Source: Antedon mediterranea
Lineage: Eukaryota; Echinodermata; Crinoidea; Comatulida; Antedonidae
Reading direction: 5' to 3'
Assembly (NCBI RefSeq): GCF_964355755.1
Contig: NC_092671.1
Coordinates: 25,480,070 to 25,544,069 of the forward strand
DNA: 64,000 nt
This document shows, piece after piece, positions 27,801 to 41,200 of this stretch (position 1 is its first letter; every line of letters begins with the position of its first letter). A program made the position numbers and the translations under genes. Below the pieces are notes generated by a model. That model was not told where the DNA came from. It was given only the letters and a program-made list of their open reading frames with translations, and did no database searches.

Positions 27801-29152
27801 GAAGGCTCTTCTAATTTTTTCTTGTTTGGTGCCTGTACACTTCCTCGACGTCGATGTCCTGAGGCAGCAGTTGGCGTTCCAAACGGAGAAACACTTTTTC
27901 GTCGACCACCACCACCACTGGGGCTCATGCGACGTCCTCGGTTGAGTTCTTGAGCACCGGCGACGTTACTACCTCGACGAATACTGATACTGGTGCGGCG
28001 GCGGTTGGCCTATTAGAATCAATTGTTATCAAAGAAGTAAACTGCGTAATCTCCACGTTAAAGATGAAGACAAACCATGAATGGTAATCAGAATTATGAT
28101 TTGAAAGATAAGATTACAAAAGAACAATATGCACAAATGAAATATCAGCCATTCCAAGAAGCAATGCAAGAACAAAAATTATCGCATACTCTAGAAAATA
28201 TGGTATCAGAATTCTAAAAAAAACATTTCTTGCACCAGGCTATCAAACATAGATAGCCTTGCTTGCACATTTATCGTGGAATTTGTATATGGTACCCTAC
28301 ACAGTGGCGTATCAATAGTAAAGTATTGGTACAGTAGTCACTATAACTTACCATAGTAACCGAAAGATGAGATGGTAATGTGGACAGAGTATCTTCACCT
28401 TCTATATCATCGTCAGGAACGGTGGTCTTGGCTCGCCTCTCAGCGACAGATACTTTCCCTGAGGGGCCAGCATTTTCAACACTATATCGCTTGTTGATCT
28501 TTGAGACAGATGAATTTTTTGTCTGTTCCGCGGAAATAAAAATATAAAATCAAGATTAATCAATGTTTTAATATTAAAAATGCATGCATATGGTATAAAT
28601 CTTCAGGACACAAGAAAGTGTCCTATTGATATGGGTGTCCATTGAATAGGGATTAAAACATATTTCCCCTCGTTCATTTTGTATGGGTGCCCCAAAGAAG
28701 GAGGGGTTCTAGACTGTTGCTATTTTATAACTCAATAACAATAAAAAAGTGTTTAAAAAACAGGGAAGACAGAAACAAAATGTGCGTAATTGTGTTACAA
28801 CACAATACAAGAAGTGATAACATTACAAATTTAGCGTTTGATCCCATATTGTCGGCATATTAAATTAATAGGCGTCTCCCCCGGGCCCTGTTTTATGTGA
28901 TTATCCCCCGCATAAAATAAAGCTCTGTGATTTTTAATCTTCAAATACACCATTGAAACATTTTATGCACAAACAAACCTTTGCGTTCTTTAAGGAAATT
29001 TTTCGTTTGACGTTGGATTTGCCAAAAAAATTTTGTCGATAAGGTGTATCGACATTTACTGATCCTTTCGGAGAATCACTCATTCTTGTCTGCTCAACCT
29101 GATTAGCATGCAGAAACACTGCTCCTCTTCGTTGGGTGCCTTCTGAAGACAT
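18860..29152 (-). CDS. EF-hand protein of unknown family, 550 residues, 10 exons
   Basis: Exons in transcript order: 29152-28979, 28522-28352, 28009-27778, 27237-27094, 26870-26799, 26546-26429, 25586-25453, 24845-24628, 22957-22775, 19066-18860. All have GT-AG borders and all nine junction phases agree (total 1653 bases with stop). Residues 1-192 are basic and Ser/Arg-rich, probably disordered. Exon 3 joins exon 4 as LTSKQIEAFQEVFDLFD, a calmodulin-like E helix. EF loop 1 is residues 202-213 (Asp1, Asn3, Gly5, Ser7, Asn9, Glu12). Loop 2 is 238-249 (Asp1, Asp3, Asn5, Glu7, Asp9, Glu12). Both should bind calcium. The C-terminal 285 residues are charged and partly helical (for example LTEKQLQEHLDRIRQ, IKYWRKLKP), and I do not recognise them. 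Exon 6 could end in a stop (GGG TAA at 26430-26425) or splice at GG|GTAAAA. I chose splicing because exon 7 begins in the right phase and is clearly coding. No signal peptide or membrane segment is seen. The start is the first ATG in an open exon. Confidence 0.8.
19762..20010 (+). mobile_element. SINE family S, diverged fragment
   Basis: Body words recur with changes (tcttcttggataaggact, gaacccagtacatctttcgg, ccccggtgtattggtcc). The head is missing, and it sits directly upstream of the better copy at 20.1 kb. Confidence 0.5.
20085..20370 (+). mobile_element. SINE family S, second copy
   Basis: It shares the box-B head and long body words with the copy at 33.8 kb (ggttcgaggctcactc, ggtggtagaacgagtcttct, aaccgtaggtccagtgtaca). 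It lies in intron 9 of the EF-hand gene, just ahead of the large satellite array. Confidence 0.65.
20657..22660. repeat. 60/76-bp satellite with higher-order duplication
   Basis: About 28 units share gttacgagac, attgttaataatgacatcgg and gggccactagacgacggc. Short units are 60 bp; long units carry an extra 16 bp (tgaacattgttaataa). A block of about 448 bp at 21057-21504 recurs identically at 21997-22444 (offset 940). It lies in intron 9 of the EF-hand gene. Confidence 0.9.
23046..23245. mobile_element. MITE family X, copy 1, with flanking repeats
   Basis: agctctgtctacacaatcaa then acttgatgtgacaaaaaaag starts a word order also seen at 38.96, 61.06 and 62.29 kb (type TTTGATAGTGTAGACAGAGCT). Downstream, ggccaccactgyctatacaw-type words repeat to about 23460. 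It lies in intron 8 of the EF-hand gene. Confidence 0.45.
24250..24289. repeat. Perfect 17-bp hairpin
   Basis: tactcgtcgaaggtacg pairs with its exact inverse across the 6-base loop ctaatt. It lies in intron 8 of the EF-hand gene. Confidence 0.85.
27553..27775 (-). other. Coding-like open stretch in intron 3 of the EF-hand gene
   Basis: If exon 3 is not spliced at 27778, translation meets TAG at 27775-27773 almost at once. In the same frame beyond that stop, 72 codons stay open to 27553. They begin ILEVDRLKANLDSVVRRL and go on Ser/Asp/Pro-rich. The composition looks coding, like the exons around it, yet the best splice path skips it. It could be an alternative exon (acceptor ttag just before it, in phase with exon 2), a decayed exon or chance. 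No convincing donor in the right phase is seen. Confidence 0.3.
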
Positions 29153-30254
29153 CAATAGATATTCTAAGACACTCAATGATTTAATAGGTATAATCTTTAG
29201 ACATCCTTCTAACGAGGGCCCATTGCTAGATGTTATCGCATGCAGGTGTTTGAGGAATTTATTGTATGTATAGAGCGCGTAACGATAACAACCGTCTTCG
29301 TAACCATGCGCACGCGTGTTTTTTAATAAAAATTAGCCTCTAATGTACGCGCGCACACAACAAGCCGTACTAAGAAAATGCATACACAGTATGCTTACTT
29401 CCAATAAAGTATCGATATCTTAGGCCTATTGTTTTAATTGTCTTTTTTTACATTGTTTGACCGGCCGAGAGTGAGGAAGAAGGGAACATGAAAAAGGGAA
29501 TACACTGTCGACTGCTTTGAAGACCGCGATGTATTTTACATATACCGTAATTGAAAAAAGTAATTCAATACAAAATAGAAAATAGATGTGTTGAAATTAT
29601 GCATGCACAACCATGCACACTCAATAAAAATCAATAACTATATATATATTTCAAAATTTAACTATTGATTGAAACGCCAGGTAGCATACCAACGAATTGC
29701 TGCAATATATTCAACGAATAGAAGAGCGACCATTAAATTATGTATTCAGACTTTGAAAAATAAAGTCAATAAAAAATGATCGATTCTGGTTGTGGTATTG
29801 TTTGAAACCAGAGACCGCCTGATACGAGTTCACTCCCTTCCTTTCCATCAAAATAATTTAACGAAAATACACATATTTTAAACAAATTATGAATACATCA
29901 GGAATTATCAGCTTTTACAGTACACACATTGAGAACACACTATGTAGTAATACATTATAAGCAAAGGGAATTTAACTTCCATGACGGTTTATTATAATTT
30001 AATACTCAATTCACTCGATTGTAGACGTCTGTTCGCCATTTCCCTTATTAGGACGTTATCTATGTTATCTATAATACATTTAAAACCTTCCTTTATTTAT
30101 ATTATGTACATTAGTATAAATAAACCGCTGTCAAAATAATATAACATTGTGTATAATTCTAAACTTTTCAATATTGTATATACAAATATATATAATGAAT
30201 GAATATACAACAAATATTATTTCGGACATTGTAAATTAAAATATGTTTACAGTC

Positions 30255-30658
30255 AAAAATACAGATAACAGTTATCGCACTTTGTAATAATAATTATCGC
30301 ACTTTGTAATAACAATTGTCGCAATTTGTAATAACAGTTATTGCACTTTGTAATAACAACTATGCACTTTGTAATAACAGTTATCGCACTTTGAAATAAT
30401 AATTATCGCACTTTGCAATAATAATTATCGCACTTTTTAATAACAGTTGTCGCACTTTGTAATAACAGTTATCGCACTTTGTAATAACAGTTATCGCACT
30501 TTGTAATAACAGTTATCGGACTTTGTAATAACAGTTATCGCACTTTGTAATAACAGTTATCGGACTTTGTAATAACAGTTATCGCACTTTGTAATAACAG
30601 TTGTCGCACTTTGTAATAACAGTTATCGCACTTTGTAATAACAGTTATTGCACTTCTC
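30255..30658. repeat. 22-bp minisatellite, about 18 copies
   Basis: Unit taataacagttatcgcactt plus tg, with a few g/c and a/g variants (tatcgg, ttgtcg). It lies between the EF-hand gene's 5' end and the ankyrin gene's 3' end. Confidence 0.85.
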
Positions 30659-31282
30659 AAGGAAATATCCATTACATCCAATACATTACATACATTACAT
30701 ATCCAAGTGCAACAACAAACTGTCAACAATATTTTTCACACGTAGTGCGATTGTAATATTAAGTACAGACGTTTTCTAAATTCATGTTTATGTTCGTATT
30801 TGGCTCCTTATAAATTCTAGATCCGCTTCGACAATGAGTAATTTAACTCTATATTCCATTTGCACTATATTGTCTATAGTGTATTTCAGGGAATCTTTAG
30901 TAAATGTATTTATTAGATATATTGATTTCCAATAACACAACAATTCTAAATATAAACGTCCTTGTTATCTATATTCATAAAACTAAACAACACTCAAATT
31001 AAATTAAATTGATTAAGTGGCAAACTAGGGGACAGTAGTCAATTTTAATTAAGCATGAATAAAAAACATGGACAAATTGATAACGACAATTAATACATCA
31101 CATAAAAATAGCAACCAACCTACTAAATTAAATTTTGTTTGCGACATAAGTACAGTAGATGTAGTATTATAAAAAAAAAAATGGATTTACTAAAGACATC
31201 ACAAGACAAGACATCAATAATGACAACTAAAAGGTATAATTCAATGAATTATACAGCTATAACATGCGCAAACACCAGGTGT

Positions 31283-31500
31283 CTCCTCAGATCACCAACA
31301 CCACCGCCACCTAAGTTAAGCAACGCTGGGCCCGGTATAGATCTGTGGGGATGATGGTAGGTCGATTGTCTTGGAATATCGGGTGCTTTAGTCTAAAGAA
31401 CAGAGTGATCGGGCTAGCATGTGAGAGGTGGGTTGGCCGAGCCTGTTTGTATCATATTGATGTATCCTTAGGCAAGATGCTTTAGTTTCATTATTTGTTG
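31283..31500 (+). mobile_element. 5S-rRNA-derived SINE (SINE3-like)
   Basis: 31311-31391 reads like the 3' two-thirds of 5S rRNA: taagttaagcaacgctggg, then cccggtatagat, then tcttggaatatcgggtgctt. These match the conserved 5S words GAAGCTAAGCA, GGGCCCGGTTAGTA and CTGGGAATACCGGGTGCTG with scattered changes. The 5' part is more decayed. A SINE-like body follows, with ccttaggcaagatgctttag at 31469-31488, a word common in deuterostome SINE tails. A real 5S gene is unlikely because of the changes and the attached body. Confidence 0.65.
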
Positions 31501-31939
31501 TTGTAATAATAGCTATATAACCGACCTTGCTTATTGGTTTTTTTGAAAAATCGATATATTTGTGACGTCATAACGACACAATATAAATACCGTTATACAC
31601 AATAGTTTAACCCTTAGTATGTGACACGCAATAATAATTAAATTATTTTTAACATATTGATGAATAATCTATGAGTATAATATACTAAACGTGTACTGAA
31701 TAAATTAATTATATACAAATTATATTGAAGGTAGATATGTAAACAATTAACATGTATGAAAAAACTTTAAACATTTTAACCTACTAGAAAGTACTAACAG
31801 ATAGACATACTGTACACAATTGATGTTATACAAAAATATAAAATTGAACAAAATAATAACTTTGTTTTTTTCAATGATTTCATGTACATGTAAGTACTTT
31901 ATGTAAATAAGTGTGTAAGTAGGGGAGGGAGTGGATGGG

Positions 31940-32045
31940 AGAGTAAATAAGCAAGTAGAGTAAGTATAAAGTAAGTAAGTATAAAGTAAGTAAGTAGAGT
32001 AAGTATAAAGTAAGTAAGTAGAGTAAGTATAAAGTAAGTAAGTAC
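31940..32045. repeat. GTAAGTA-type short tandem repeat
   Basis: gtaagtataaagtaagta and gtagagtaagtataaagtaa alternate. It lies 250 bases past the stop of the ankyrin gene, inside or near its 3' UTR. Confidence 0.7.
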
Positions 32046-32297
32046 ATAAACAAAACACATTTTAAGTAAAAAAGTAATGTATTGCTGTGCCAAGTAATAG
32101 TGTCAATGTAATGAGATTTATGTAAATTTCTAACGTTTCTGTTTGGATATGTAGGGTCAGGTACAGCCAACTTCACTTTCTGAACGAAGGACTATTTATG
32201 TTAAGTGTGTGTCTTGAAAATTCACTTTTTATCTAATATTTCAAAAGGATGGGGAAAAAAACATAATTATGATTAACATACTGTATCAAATAACATC

Positions 32298-35200
32298 TCA
32301 ATTAGGGTAAGTGAGTTCACTTTTATGTTTTTCATAGAGATCAAATAACTTATCAAAATCAATACTCGATGGTCCTATTGTGCTAGCTGCCTGTGATGGT
32401 GCCTTTATCCCTCCTGTCAAAGTTGATGTTGTGGACCTAGACAAATTGAAAATGAAGTAAATTCAAAAATGTTATATAAAAAATAAATTCTTGAGTTGAG
32501 TCGGTTATTGATTGTAAGAAAATATCAACGATACTCTATAGGCTGAAGAGTGGTTCCCATGTAATTTTCTGTGCCAGTGTTTATATTAAGGCAATAGCTT
32601 TGCGACAGAGAGCTATCCTAAAATCCAGCTGATGTTTTGTTCTATTGTAACAAAATTGTAATGAATGCTGATGTGCATTGGAAACACACAGATTGAGAAA
32701 ACAAGTTTTTTCTCATAGTTTTCTCAATGAACTGAATATTCTGTACAATTGATGAACCTAAAAATGTATGTTGATCAACATTAAAGGTATACATCAATTG
32801 TCCTACTCCACAACCCATTATTTTTTTTTACATTAAAAAATATTCTTTGTAGTTACTGAATGATTGAGAATAAACAATTTTTAATATAAAATTATGAAAT
32901 ACCAAGAAAGACTAAGCTATTCAAATGTAGTAAACTTTCTCAGTACAACATCCGTGGTGAAAAGTGGGCCATTTCAGATGCCATTTTGACAACCTTTTTA
33001 GATCCACGAAGGTAAGAACAATTTTCAAATGTAGTTTAAAATCTTCCCAGTAAATTCCAGCAATTTTGATACACTATACAATCGAAACAAATTTGTATAT
33101 TGAACAGGCATAACCATAAGCAGTGAAAAGTGGGGATTTCTAACATTGTTGTAGTCATAACATTGGATCCAAGCAGGTGGATAATTTTCAAATGTACTTT
33201 AAAACTTTCTCAGTACAATTGCGGTAATTTGATACACCATGTGTATAGATGCGTAGAATGTGTATAACTAGTCTTCCCTGGTATAACAAACAACAACTTT
33301 CTCTTTTTATACAATTCTTTATTCACACAAAATGGTCTCACATAAATTGTAAATTGGAATGATTGTTATGTTGTGGCAAATATTTACCTATGGAAATCTT
33401 GTTCTTCTCTGGCACTGTAAACCAGCTTCTGGATCTTAGGATTAGTAGTAAGATCTTCTGGCAAGCTTCCATCTAGAGTTCTTAAGTCTAAGTCTACGTA
33501 GCGAAGTTTCTATGGAGATAAATGAAGAGACAAAAATAGAATATTGCAATTAGTTTCCTTATGTCTAGTATATCACTTTTGAAAAAACGATAACCACAGA
33601 AGTGCTTGTTTATTGACAACTATAGCCTAAAGATGCAGCAGTAATTGGTGTAATTAACCATAAAAAACAATTATCCCTAAATCTGATTACCAATATAATG
33701 AACCACCTCCTGTATTTTAAGTACTTAAATACTTCCTTTCTTTATAGGGCTAAACCTCAAGAATGTTTTAGAATGATCCTACCCCACCCAGTCTCATAGA
33801 AGGACATAGAAATGTTGGTAGACATTTAAGGAAATAACCTGAGTCTTTCAGCTTAACTGAGCGGTTAAGACAGTGGAACCATAATTACGGGTTAAGGGTT
33901 CGAGGCTCACTCGCTTCATGGTTCTGGTGGTAGAACGAGTCTTCTCGGATAAGGACTATAAACCGTAGGTCCAGTGTACACATAGCTCATGTGCACTTTA
34001 AAGAACCTAGTACATCTTTCGAGACGAGTAGGGGGGCTACCCCGGTGTACTAGTCCACACAAACACAGCCACTGTCACACACAGCCACTGTGCAATTGGG
34101 ACTGGGCCGTTTTTAGAGGTGTTTACCACCTGCTGGTCCCGATCCTTCACTAACAGTGTTAGTGAGAAGTTGAATAAATAAATAAACTAAACTTAAACTT
34201 AAAACTTAAACACAACTTAAACTTAAACTACTTTCATCTACCCTAAGATTCTCTTTCTGTCGATCTGCCAACAAACGGTGCTAATTCATATGTCTACAAT
34301 AACAGGGGCTGGACAAGTATACTGACAATGCCTTACTCCTCTGGAGGATGCACTGGATTTATTAAAGTACACACAAGCTAGATGTACACACAGGACCAGT
34401 ATTTTAAATCCTTATTTGAGAACACAACTAGTTCTACTACCATAACTGTATGGTTGAGGATAGCCATGAACCTGTGCTGATTTTATGGCTACAGTGTGGG
34501 ACAGCTCTGCCTTAGTTGACTTGATCAAAACATACTTACAATTAACTTTTTGACAATCAGTCGCCTTTCGAGTTGACATGCCAGATGTAAAGGAGTTAGA
34601 CCAGCATTATTCTGGATGTTTGCCACCAGTTTGTCTGTGTCCAGAAGCAACTCAAGAGCCTTAAGGCCACGTTTCTGATCCGCACATTCAACGGCACGAT
34701 GCAGACATGTTGAACCTTCTTGTAAGTTTCTTGCACATAAATGGTTGACCATACTGCCTAAGATTTTGCCAACATTGCTAATTTAATAGTGGTATATTAC
34801 ATTTCATTCAGACATTTCTTTTTATTTTATATTTTCATTACAAAACAAGCTTTATTTGCTTCTATTATTCAGTGTGTTAAGTTCCAATAATAAAATAAAA
34901 CTATAACAAAATTCAGAAGAATTAGTTGATATGCTAGCAGAATATACAAAAAAGTCACTAAACACAAAAAGCACATAACTCAGCTATATAATTTCAGAAG
35001 AGGGTAAAGGTAATATCATATCATTTCTTAAAGATATATTGTCTCCACTGTTAATTTTGACTTTTAGTGATTTACTTTTTTTAAACTGTCTTTTTTTTTT
35101 CTTAATATTTTTTTCATGTTCTTGGGGGACAATACATCCTAAACATGAAAAAATGAAGCTCATATGGCAGAGGTTGGTAACCCATGTTTAATTTTTTTAA

Positions 35201-38200
35201 CATGAGAATTGAATATTGCAATTGGAAATTAAATTTTGGCCAATAGAGACCACTAGTCTTAAGTGTCTAGCTTCTAATCCACCAAGCTAGGGTTAAATTT
35301 AATTTATCATATCCTATGTTTAATAATTTCTTTTTACATGATCATATTCCGGAAAGAAAATATTACCATCCATAACAATATGAGAATGGAATAAAACAAT
35401 AATAAATGAGATAACAATTCAATTGACATTGTTAAGATAATATCAGTAATAATAATAATAATATGCATCAAATGATATCTACAACTCATAAGCGACTGGT
35501 TCATTGTACTCTTTTAAAATAAAACCAAATAAGGATTATCTTCAGTATGATGTACAAAAACAATTGGAAATAAAAACATGAATCTTATACCTTGGTATAT
35601 GCCAGGCCCATTCTGTGTTATTCCAAAGTACATCTCACTTAAGTTATCCGCTGCACTTCCTTGAAATCCTCCCACTACACTCTGATTCCCAATACTAGGA
35701 ACAAATCCTGGTTTAAAAGAAACAACATGTAAAAGGATCAAGGCTGAATGACTACTACATTATGTAATATTAATACCTTTTTCTTTATTCAAATGCAAAA
35801 GAAACGTTGCATGAAACAGAAACATTATACTATTTGTTTTTGGTTAGTTAAAAATAACAGCAATTAGAAATGTCAGGTGAGAATTCTAGTAATTGAAATA
35901 CATATTTAGCCTCTCTAAAAAAAATATTAGATAGGAATGAGGTGGATCCCACACTACCCCCACCCCAATGAAATCCCCAACCCCACACTAAACCATGTTA
36001 AGGCACCCTTTGACAGCTTCATGTATCGGGCAATGTAATATAACAATGTGCTTTTACCTTGTCTAAAGTTTCTTCCATATGCAGAAGCTGTTCTAACAGA
36101 TGATGGAGAAGGTTGATACATAGAACCTAAATATAGATACAGATAAAAAATTTAAATAAACTCTCTGTGTGGCAATGTTCATTTTCGATTTAGTTTTTTA
36201 ACTGGATAGCCTTCATTTAAAGCTAATCAGCTGACAATTATTATAAATACTGTAGGTAGAGGAACTTAAAATCAAGCAAATGGGAATTATTATGAATAAT
36301 GTTGGAGTGAAACAATGCCACAGTATAGGAGGACAAAATATCAGTTTATTATTTTTTCCTTCATGGTTACTAATGTTACTTTAGTAGTTTTTTTCTCTTA
36401 CCAGTTGTGGTCGCAAGCCTCTCATAAATATCTTGAGAGGTGACTTGCGTATGGTCTGCCGACTGTTCAAATAGGAGCTCAGTATCAGTCATGTAAGGTT
36501 TCTGGCTTGAGCCATTCCTCCTCCTCCTCTGAGCAAGCGGCCTATTTGAAGTAAAGGTAGATGATGTTCCTTCATGAATTCTAGATAATGGGCCAGCAAT
36601 ATTATAGAAACTTCCTCGTAAGTGTTCGTGAGAGACGGTTTGTGTACTGGTAAACAGTGGGCCTTGCTCAAAGAAGGTTTCTTTGGTTTCATGATCACTA
36701 AAGTCTGTGTTTGATGTTTCACCATAACTGGTATCTTTTAAAGCAAAAATAAAAAAACTAAATTAGAAAATTATCCCAGTAATGAACTTTTTGAACACAA
36801 AATGGACAAACAAATCTGAATGAAAAATGTAGCTTTTAGTTGCTTCTGAATTTAGTAATTAAATACAAATTTGGGGAGTGAGGTAACTACCCTGGGCCAT
36901 ACACTATCTTTTCCAGTCTTCATGGGCTGAAATAATAAATAGCATACCCTCTGTTGTATTTTGTATTTGGCTCAGTTTATGAACACTCTTTCTTTCTACT
37001 TACTTTACGTTACTACTACATTTTCTATCATATGAATCAGTGTTAATTGTAAATCGTGTAGCTTGACAAACCATTTTTAAAACTAATTTGAACAATAAAT
37101 GAATTTTGTCAAATATCAAAGTTAGATAATAACATCTAAATTCAGAAATTGTAAACTAACCAAATAAGTAGGGTGAACGTGCTGGAACACCTGGAGTGGA
37201 TTCAACAAACGTTCCCGAGTCACTGTCAGAAAAACGATCCACCTGCATTGACCTACATTTTACAAGGAAAATAAACTTATCAACTTCAAAGTACCATTCA
37301 TTCATTTATTCACTCACAACTCAGTATATATTTATAATTTATTTATAGCTTTGACTAATAATGATTCCTTGTGCAATACTTTTAAAATGTTTTAAATTGT
37401 TTGAATTTTTGTCTGTTTTTATCATCTGTTTTAGCATGAGAAAAAAGAATTTTACTTTTGTATTTTTAAAAGTGAATGATATATCTTGTTTCTTGTACCA
37501 ATGATTTTAAGAGAATGGTTCATTAGTTGTTGTCAACTCCAAGTTTCAAATCTGTTTACTTAATATGCATTACATTTTAAAACTCACAAGAATAAGTGTT
37601 AAAACAAGCGATACTTTCTAGTACTACAAACAATTTTCAGAATAGAGACTAAGAATGAAAAACATCCACTAAATATGATGTAATTTAAATAAAGGGACAA
37701 TACTAAACTTTCGTTTTATTGTATTCATTTGGCATGCCGTCTAGGGAGTCCCAAAAGCAGGGAACCCACTGTCACCTAAAGGATGTGCAGCTAATGATGA
37801 CTCACTGTACTTCAGTGGATGGCGTAACACATGGGGCAAAGGCTCCTTGTTTAGCACTCCTAAGGATCCCTCAAATACTGGGTAGTTGCATTGGGGCTGT
37901 CCAAGCCCCTGGGTTTAACCAGTGAGAGTTCATAGTTATTATGTCACTGCTTACGGTTCCACTGTCTTCCGTTCAGCTACTCACTCGCATATATAGTATG
38001 AATGAATTGGGATCTTTAATGAAAGCTGTTAAAATACTGATACCTTTCAAAATCCTCAGCATTCTCTTCTAGGAATTGTATTCCAGTCTTTAATAAGAAT
38101 TTTAAGGCTTCAAGTTTTCCAAACAAACAAGCAACCATCAAAGGCGTATTGCCACTACGATCACGAAGATTATGATCAAATTTTCCCTAATGAAAAATTA

Positions 38201-41200
38201 AAACATATATTTAATATGACAGTTAACAAAGAAAAGTATTATTCATTCAGCACAAATAATAGCATGACCATAATAATAGTTTGTTTAGGTTCTCTCAAAG
38301 AAATATATAGAGTAGCAGGTGTGTTATAATATACAGTAGTACAGTATCTATCAAGTTTGTTTTGACGAGTGATTCTTGTTAATGAGTCAAGCTCATTTTT
38401 CATAATGATTTCAACACCATACCTGCCATAATTTCCTTAGCTCTTTCAGTTTCTTGTCCACCTTAATTGCTAACATAATTCTATCTGTTCTGTTTTTTCT
38501 GTGCGTCTCGATCAATACTTGAACACCTTCAAACTCTCGGCATGTGTAAAGTTTCCCACGCAAATCCAGGACTGCAGAACTTGCCCCTCTTTGAAAAAGT
38601 TTTCTAACTAATCTACTGTAACCTAAAATAAAACATTCAATTTATATAAGAGAATTAAAGATGTAAAAATTGTTTTATATGTTTAATTGAATAAGTTATT
38701 TTAATATCACATAATAGTTATTTACTTTGACTAAAAAATATGATCTGATAAAACCTTAATTTTAAAAGGGGGAAAAGTCAACTACTGTAGAAGCCCATTT
38801 GACAACAGAATGTTTCCACTTATCATTAATTTCGTTTTTTACAATTCTAATAACTATTTGGTTTTTTTTTTCTAAAAGTGGACAGCGTGATTAAAAATAC
38901 AAAATGGGCTATTCAAAGTTTCATTTTATTAACTTAAATTGTTTATGTTTTTGTAGGAAACTACAAAACAAGTTTGATGTGCCCAAATATGGTAGTGATA
39001 CTGTATGACATAATCATATCTATATATTGTTAGGTTTGATAGTGTAGATAGAGTTTAGGCTATGTTTAAAAGAAAATCATGAATGACATCACCTACCCTT
39101 TGAGGCCGAAATCTGTAATGCAGTTAAACCCTGTTTGTTGACTGCATCAATGTCTAACTTATCCCATGTGGTACCTTGGCTCGATTGACTATCTTGGCTT
39201 GGTGTTAGGCCCAAGTTACGATCATCACCACAAAATTCAATCAAATACTTGACTATGTCTACTAAACCTCTTGCACATGCTACGTGAAGCACTGTGGATT
39301 TAGTTGTTGGATGCTGACTAGATATGTCCCCACCATTCTATAAAACAATGATGAATAAAGTTCAGAATGAGTGGCTGGACATTTCAACATTTGAAGAATT
39401 AACTAAAGAATCAAGAAAAGCAAGAAGATCGGCTGAGAAACATTATTCTGTTAAAATCAAGCATTGTTAGCCAGATTTCTATCAGTTAGGCAAATCCATA
39501 GTCTTATGACAAGGGTCCAAGGATAACTTTCTATTTGATTTTGGTGGTAGAACGCGTAGGTCCGGTGTACACAAAATACTCATGTGCACTTTAGAACCTA
39601 GTACATTTTTTTAGTCCAAAGCGCATTGAAACAACATTTTTTGTAGAATGCACTATATAAATACATTAACATTAACAATACCAGATCAATGAAAAACAAT
39701 TACTTATACTACAACATTCCCAACAAACATAAATTAAGTGTACACTACCTCATGTAATAATTTGACTACTTCAAGGTGACCGTTGCCACAGGCCATGTAC
39801 ATTGGCCAGTCCCCTGAACCTGTGATAGGGTTAACATTATCCCCTTCTTCCAATGTGCAAAATAGGCGTTTAACATCACCTGTGATGGCGCATTCAAATA
39901 AAGTTGGATTTACGATTTCTGTCTGCCTACGCTGTCGAATCACGATAAGCAGATCTTTAACTTCTTCATTTAATGGATATGACAAAATCTGTTGTAAACC
40001 CTGAAAAGAATGATGATTTAACATTTATAATCAAAGATACTATTAAACTACTAGAGAGTCAACTAGGCAACAGTGAAATGATACAAACAGGGCAACTCAT
40101 CAAAATGGCTCATTTTATCTGTTCAAAAATACTGTATAAATAAATATATAATAAAAAAATAAAAAAATCATAAATGCCAAGATTAAAATTGAAAATAAAA
40201 AATGACTTTGGATAGTCTGCCAGCATATATAAATTTGATGGGAACAATAACCTTGATGAAAGTGAAATATCATACTCCATCCAGGACAACAAAATATGTT
40301 TTGGATTCTGATATTCAATTGCAACAGTAAGTTTCCTGCCTGACCTGGTACTAGATATATTAAACAATTTGCATCCAGATCCCATTTATTAAAAGTACCA
40401 ATAGTGGGTAACAGTTTCTACAGAAACAGCAATGTACTTGGATTTATCTAAAAACAATAATTTTTGTGTTTAATTTAATGGGAATTTGTCCAAACCATAA
40501 ACCACCACTGGAGAAAGAATAAACAAGAAATATTTTTTACAAAAAACCCCGCCCGACATTTTAAAATTAATCATTGTTCTTTCTTCAGATATATATATGT
40601 AATCACAAAGATACATACAAATCACAGATACTTATTTAATTATGAATCACATGCCCATTTTTTCACTAGTTAATTGTATACACAGCATTTGAAAGAAGAC
40701 ATGTGTACCTTTCCAACAATGTATTATTTGCCAACAAATATTAATCTACTAATAAAAAAATCAATTTGAACTTTAATGTGCTGTAGCCTGTTTATGTGTG
40801 ACCTAAACATTAACTATTGTAGGCATGCAACTGAATACCCTGTAGAGACAACGTGTGTGGTACAAGTGAAAATTCTTCCACAATCTGTTGATTCGCGTCA
40901 ATCAATCAAAGAGTAAGAAACAAAAATCGTTCAACCGTGAGCCCTCATAGACTCTCTTTTCCCAGACGTTTTTTGGGTCCAGCAACTGGGACCTATAAAT
41001 TATAGTCGAGTTTGCAAATTTGCAAAACTGTCGGCCTTAGATACTAAAGCTACCGCTACGAAACAGCTTATTAATGAATAATTATGTCCTCATGGGACAT
41101 AGCTGGCTACAGCAGCGGTGCGAAAACTTAAGAGGGACCAAAAATTCCAAAAATGGTTGGAAAAAATTCATAGATGGAAATACAATGACAGGAGAGTTTA

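Larger units (their letters stand above)
29153..32297. other. Intergenic region between EF-hand and ankyrin genes
   Basis: It should hold the EF-hand promoter and the ankyrin 3' UTR. No clear TATA element or poly(A) site could be fixed. It contains the 22-bp array, the 5S-type SINE and a GTAAGTA repeat. Confidence 0.55.

Noticed and set aside
30255-30658. CRISPR-like array
   Set aside because: It is a plain 22-bp head-to-tail satellite without spacers.
31311-31391. Functional 5S rRNA gene
   Set aside because: The 5' third is decayed, conserved bases are changed and a SINE body follows directly.
36489-36725. Minus open frame of 78 codons
   Set aside because: It is a shadow: exon 16 of the ankyrin gene uses another frame that splices in phase on both sides.
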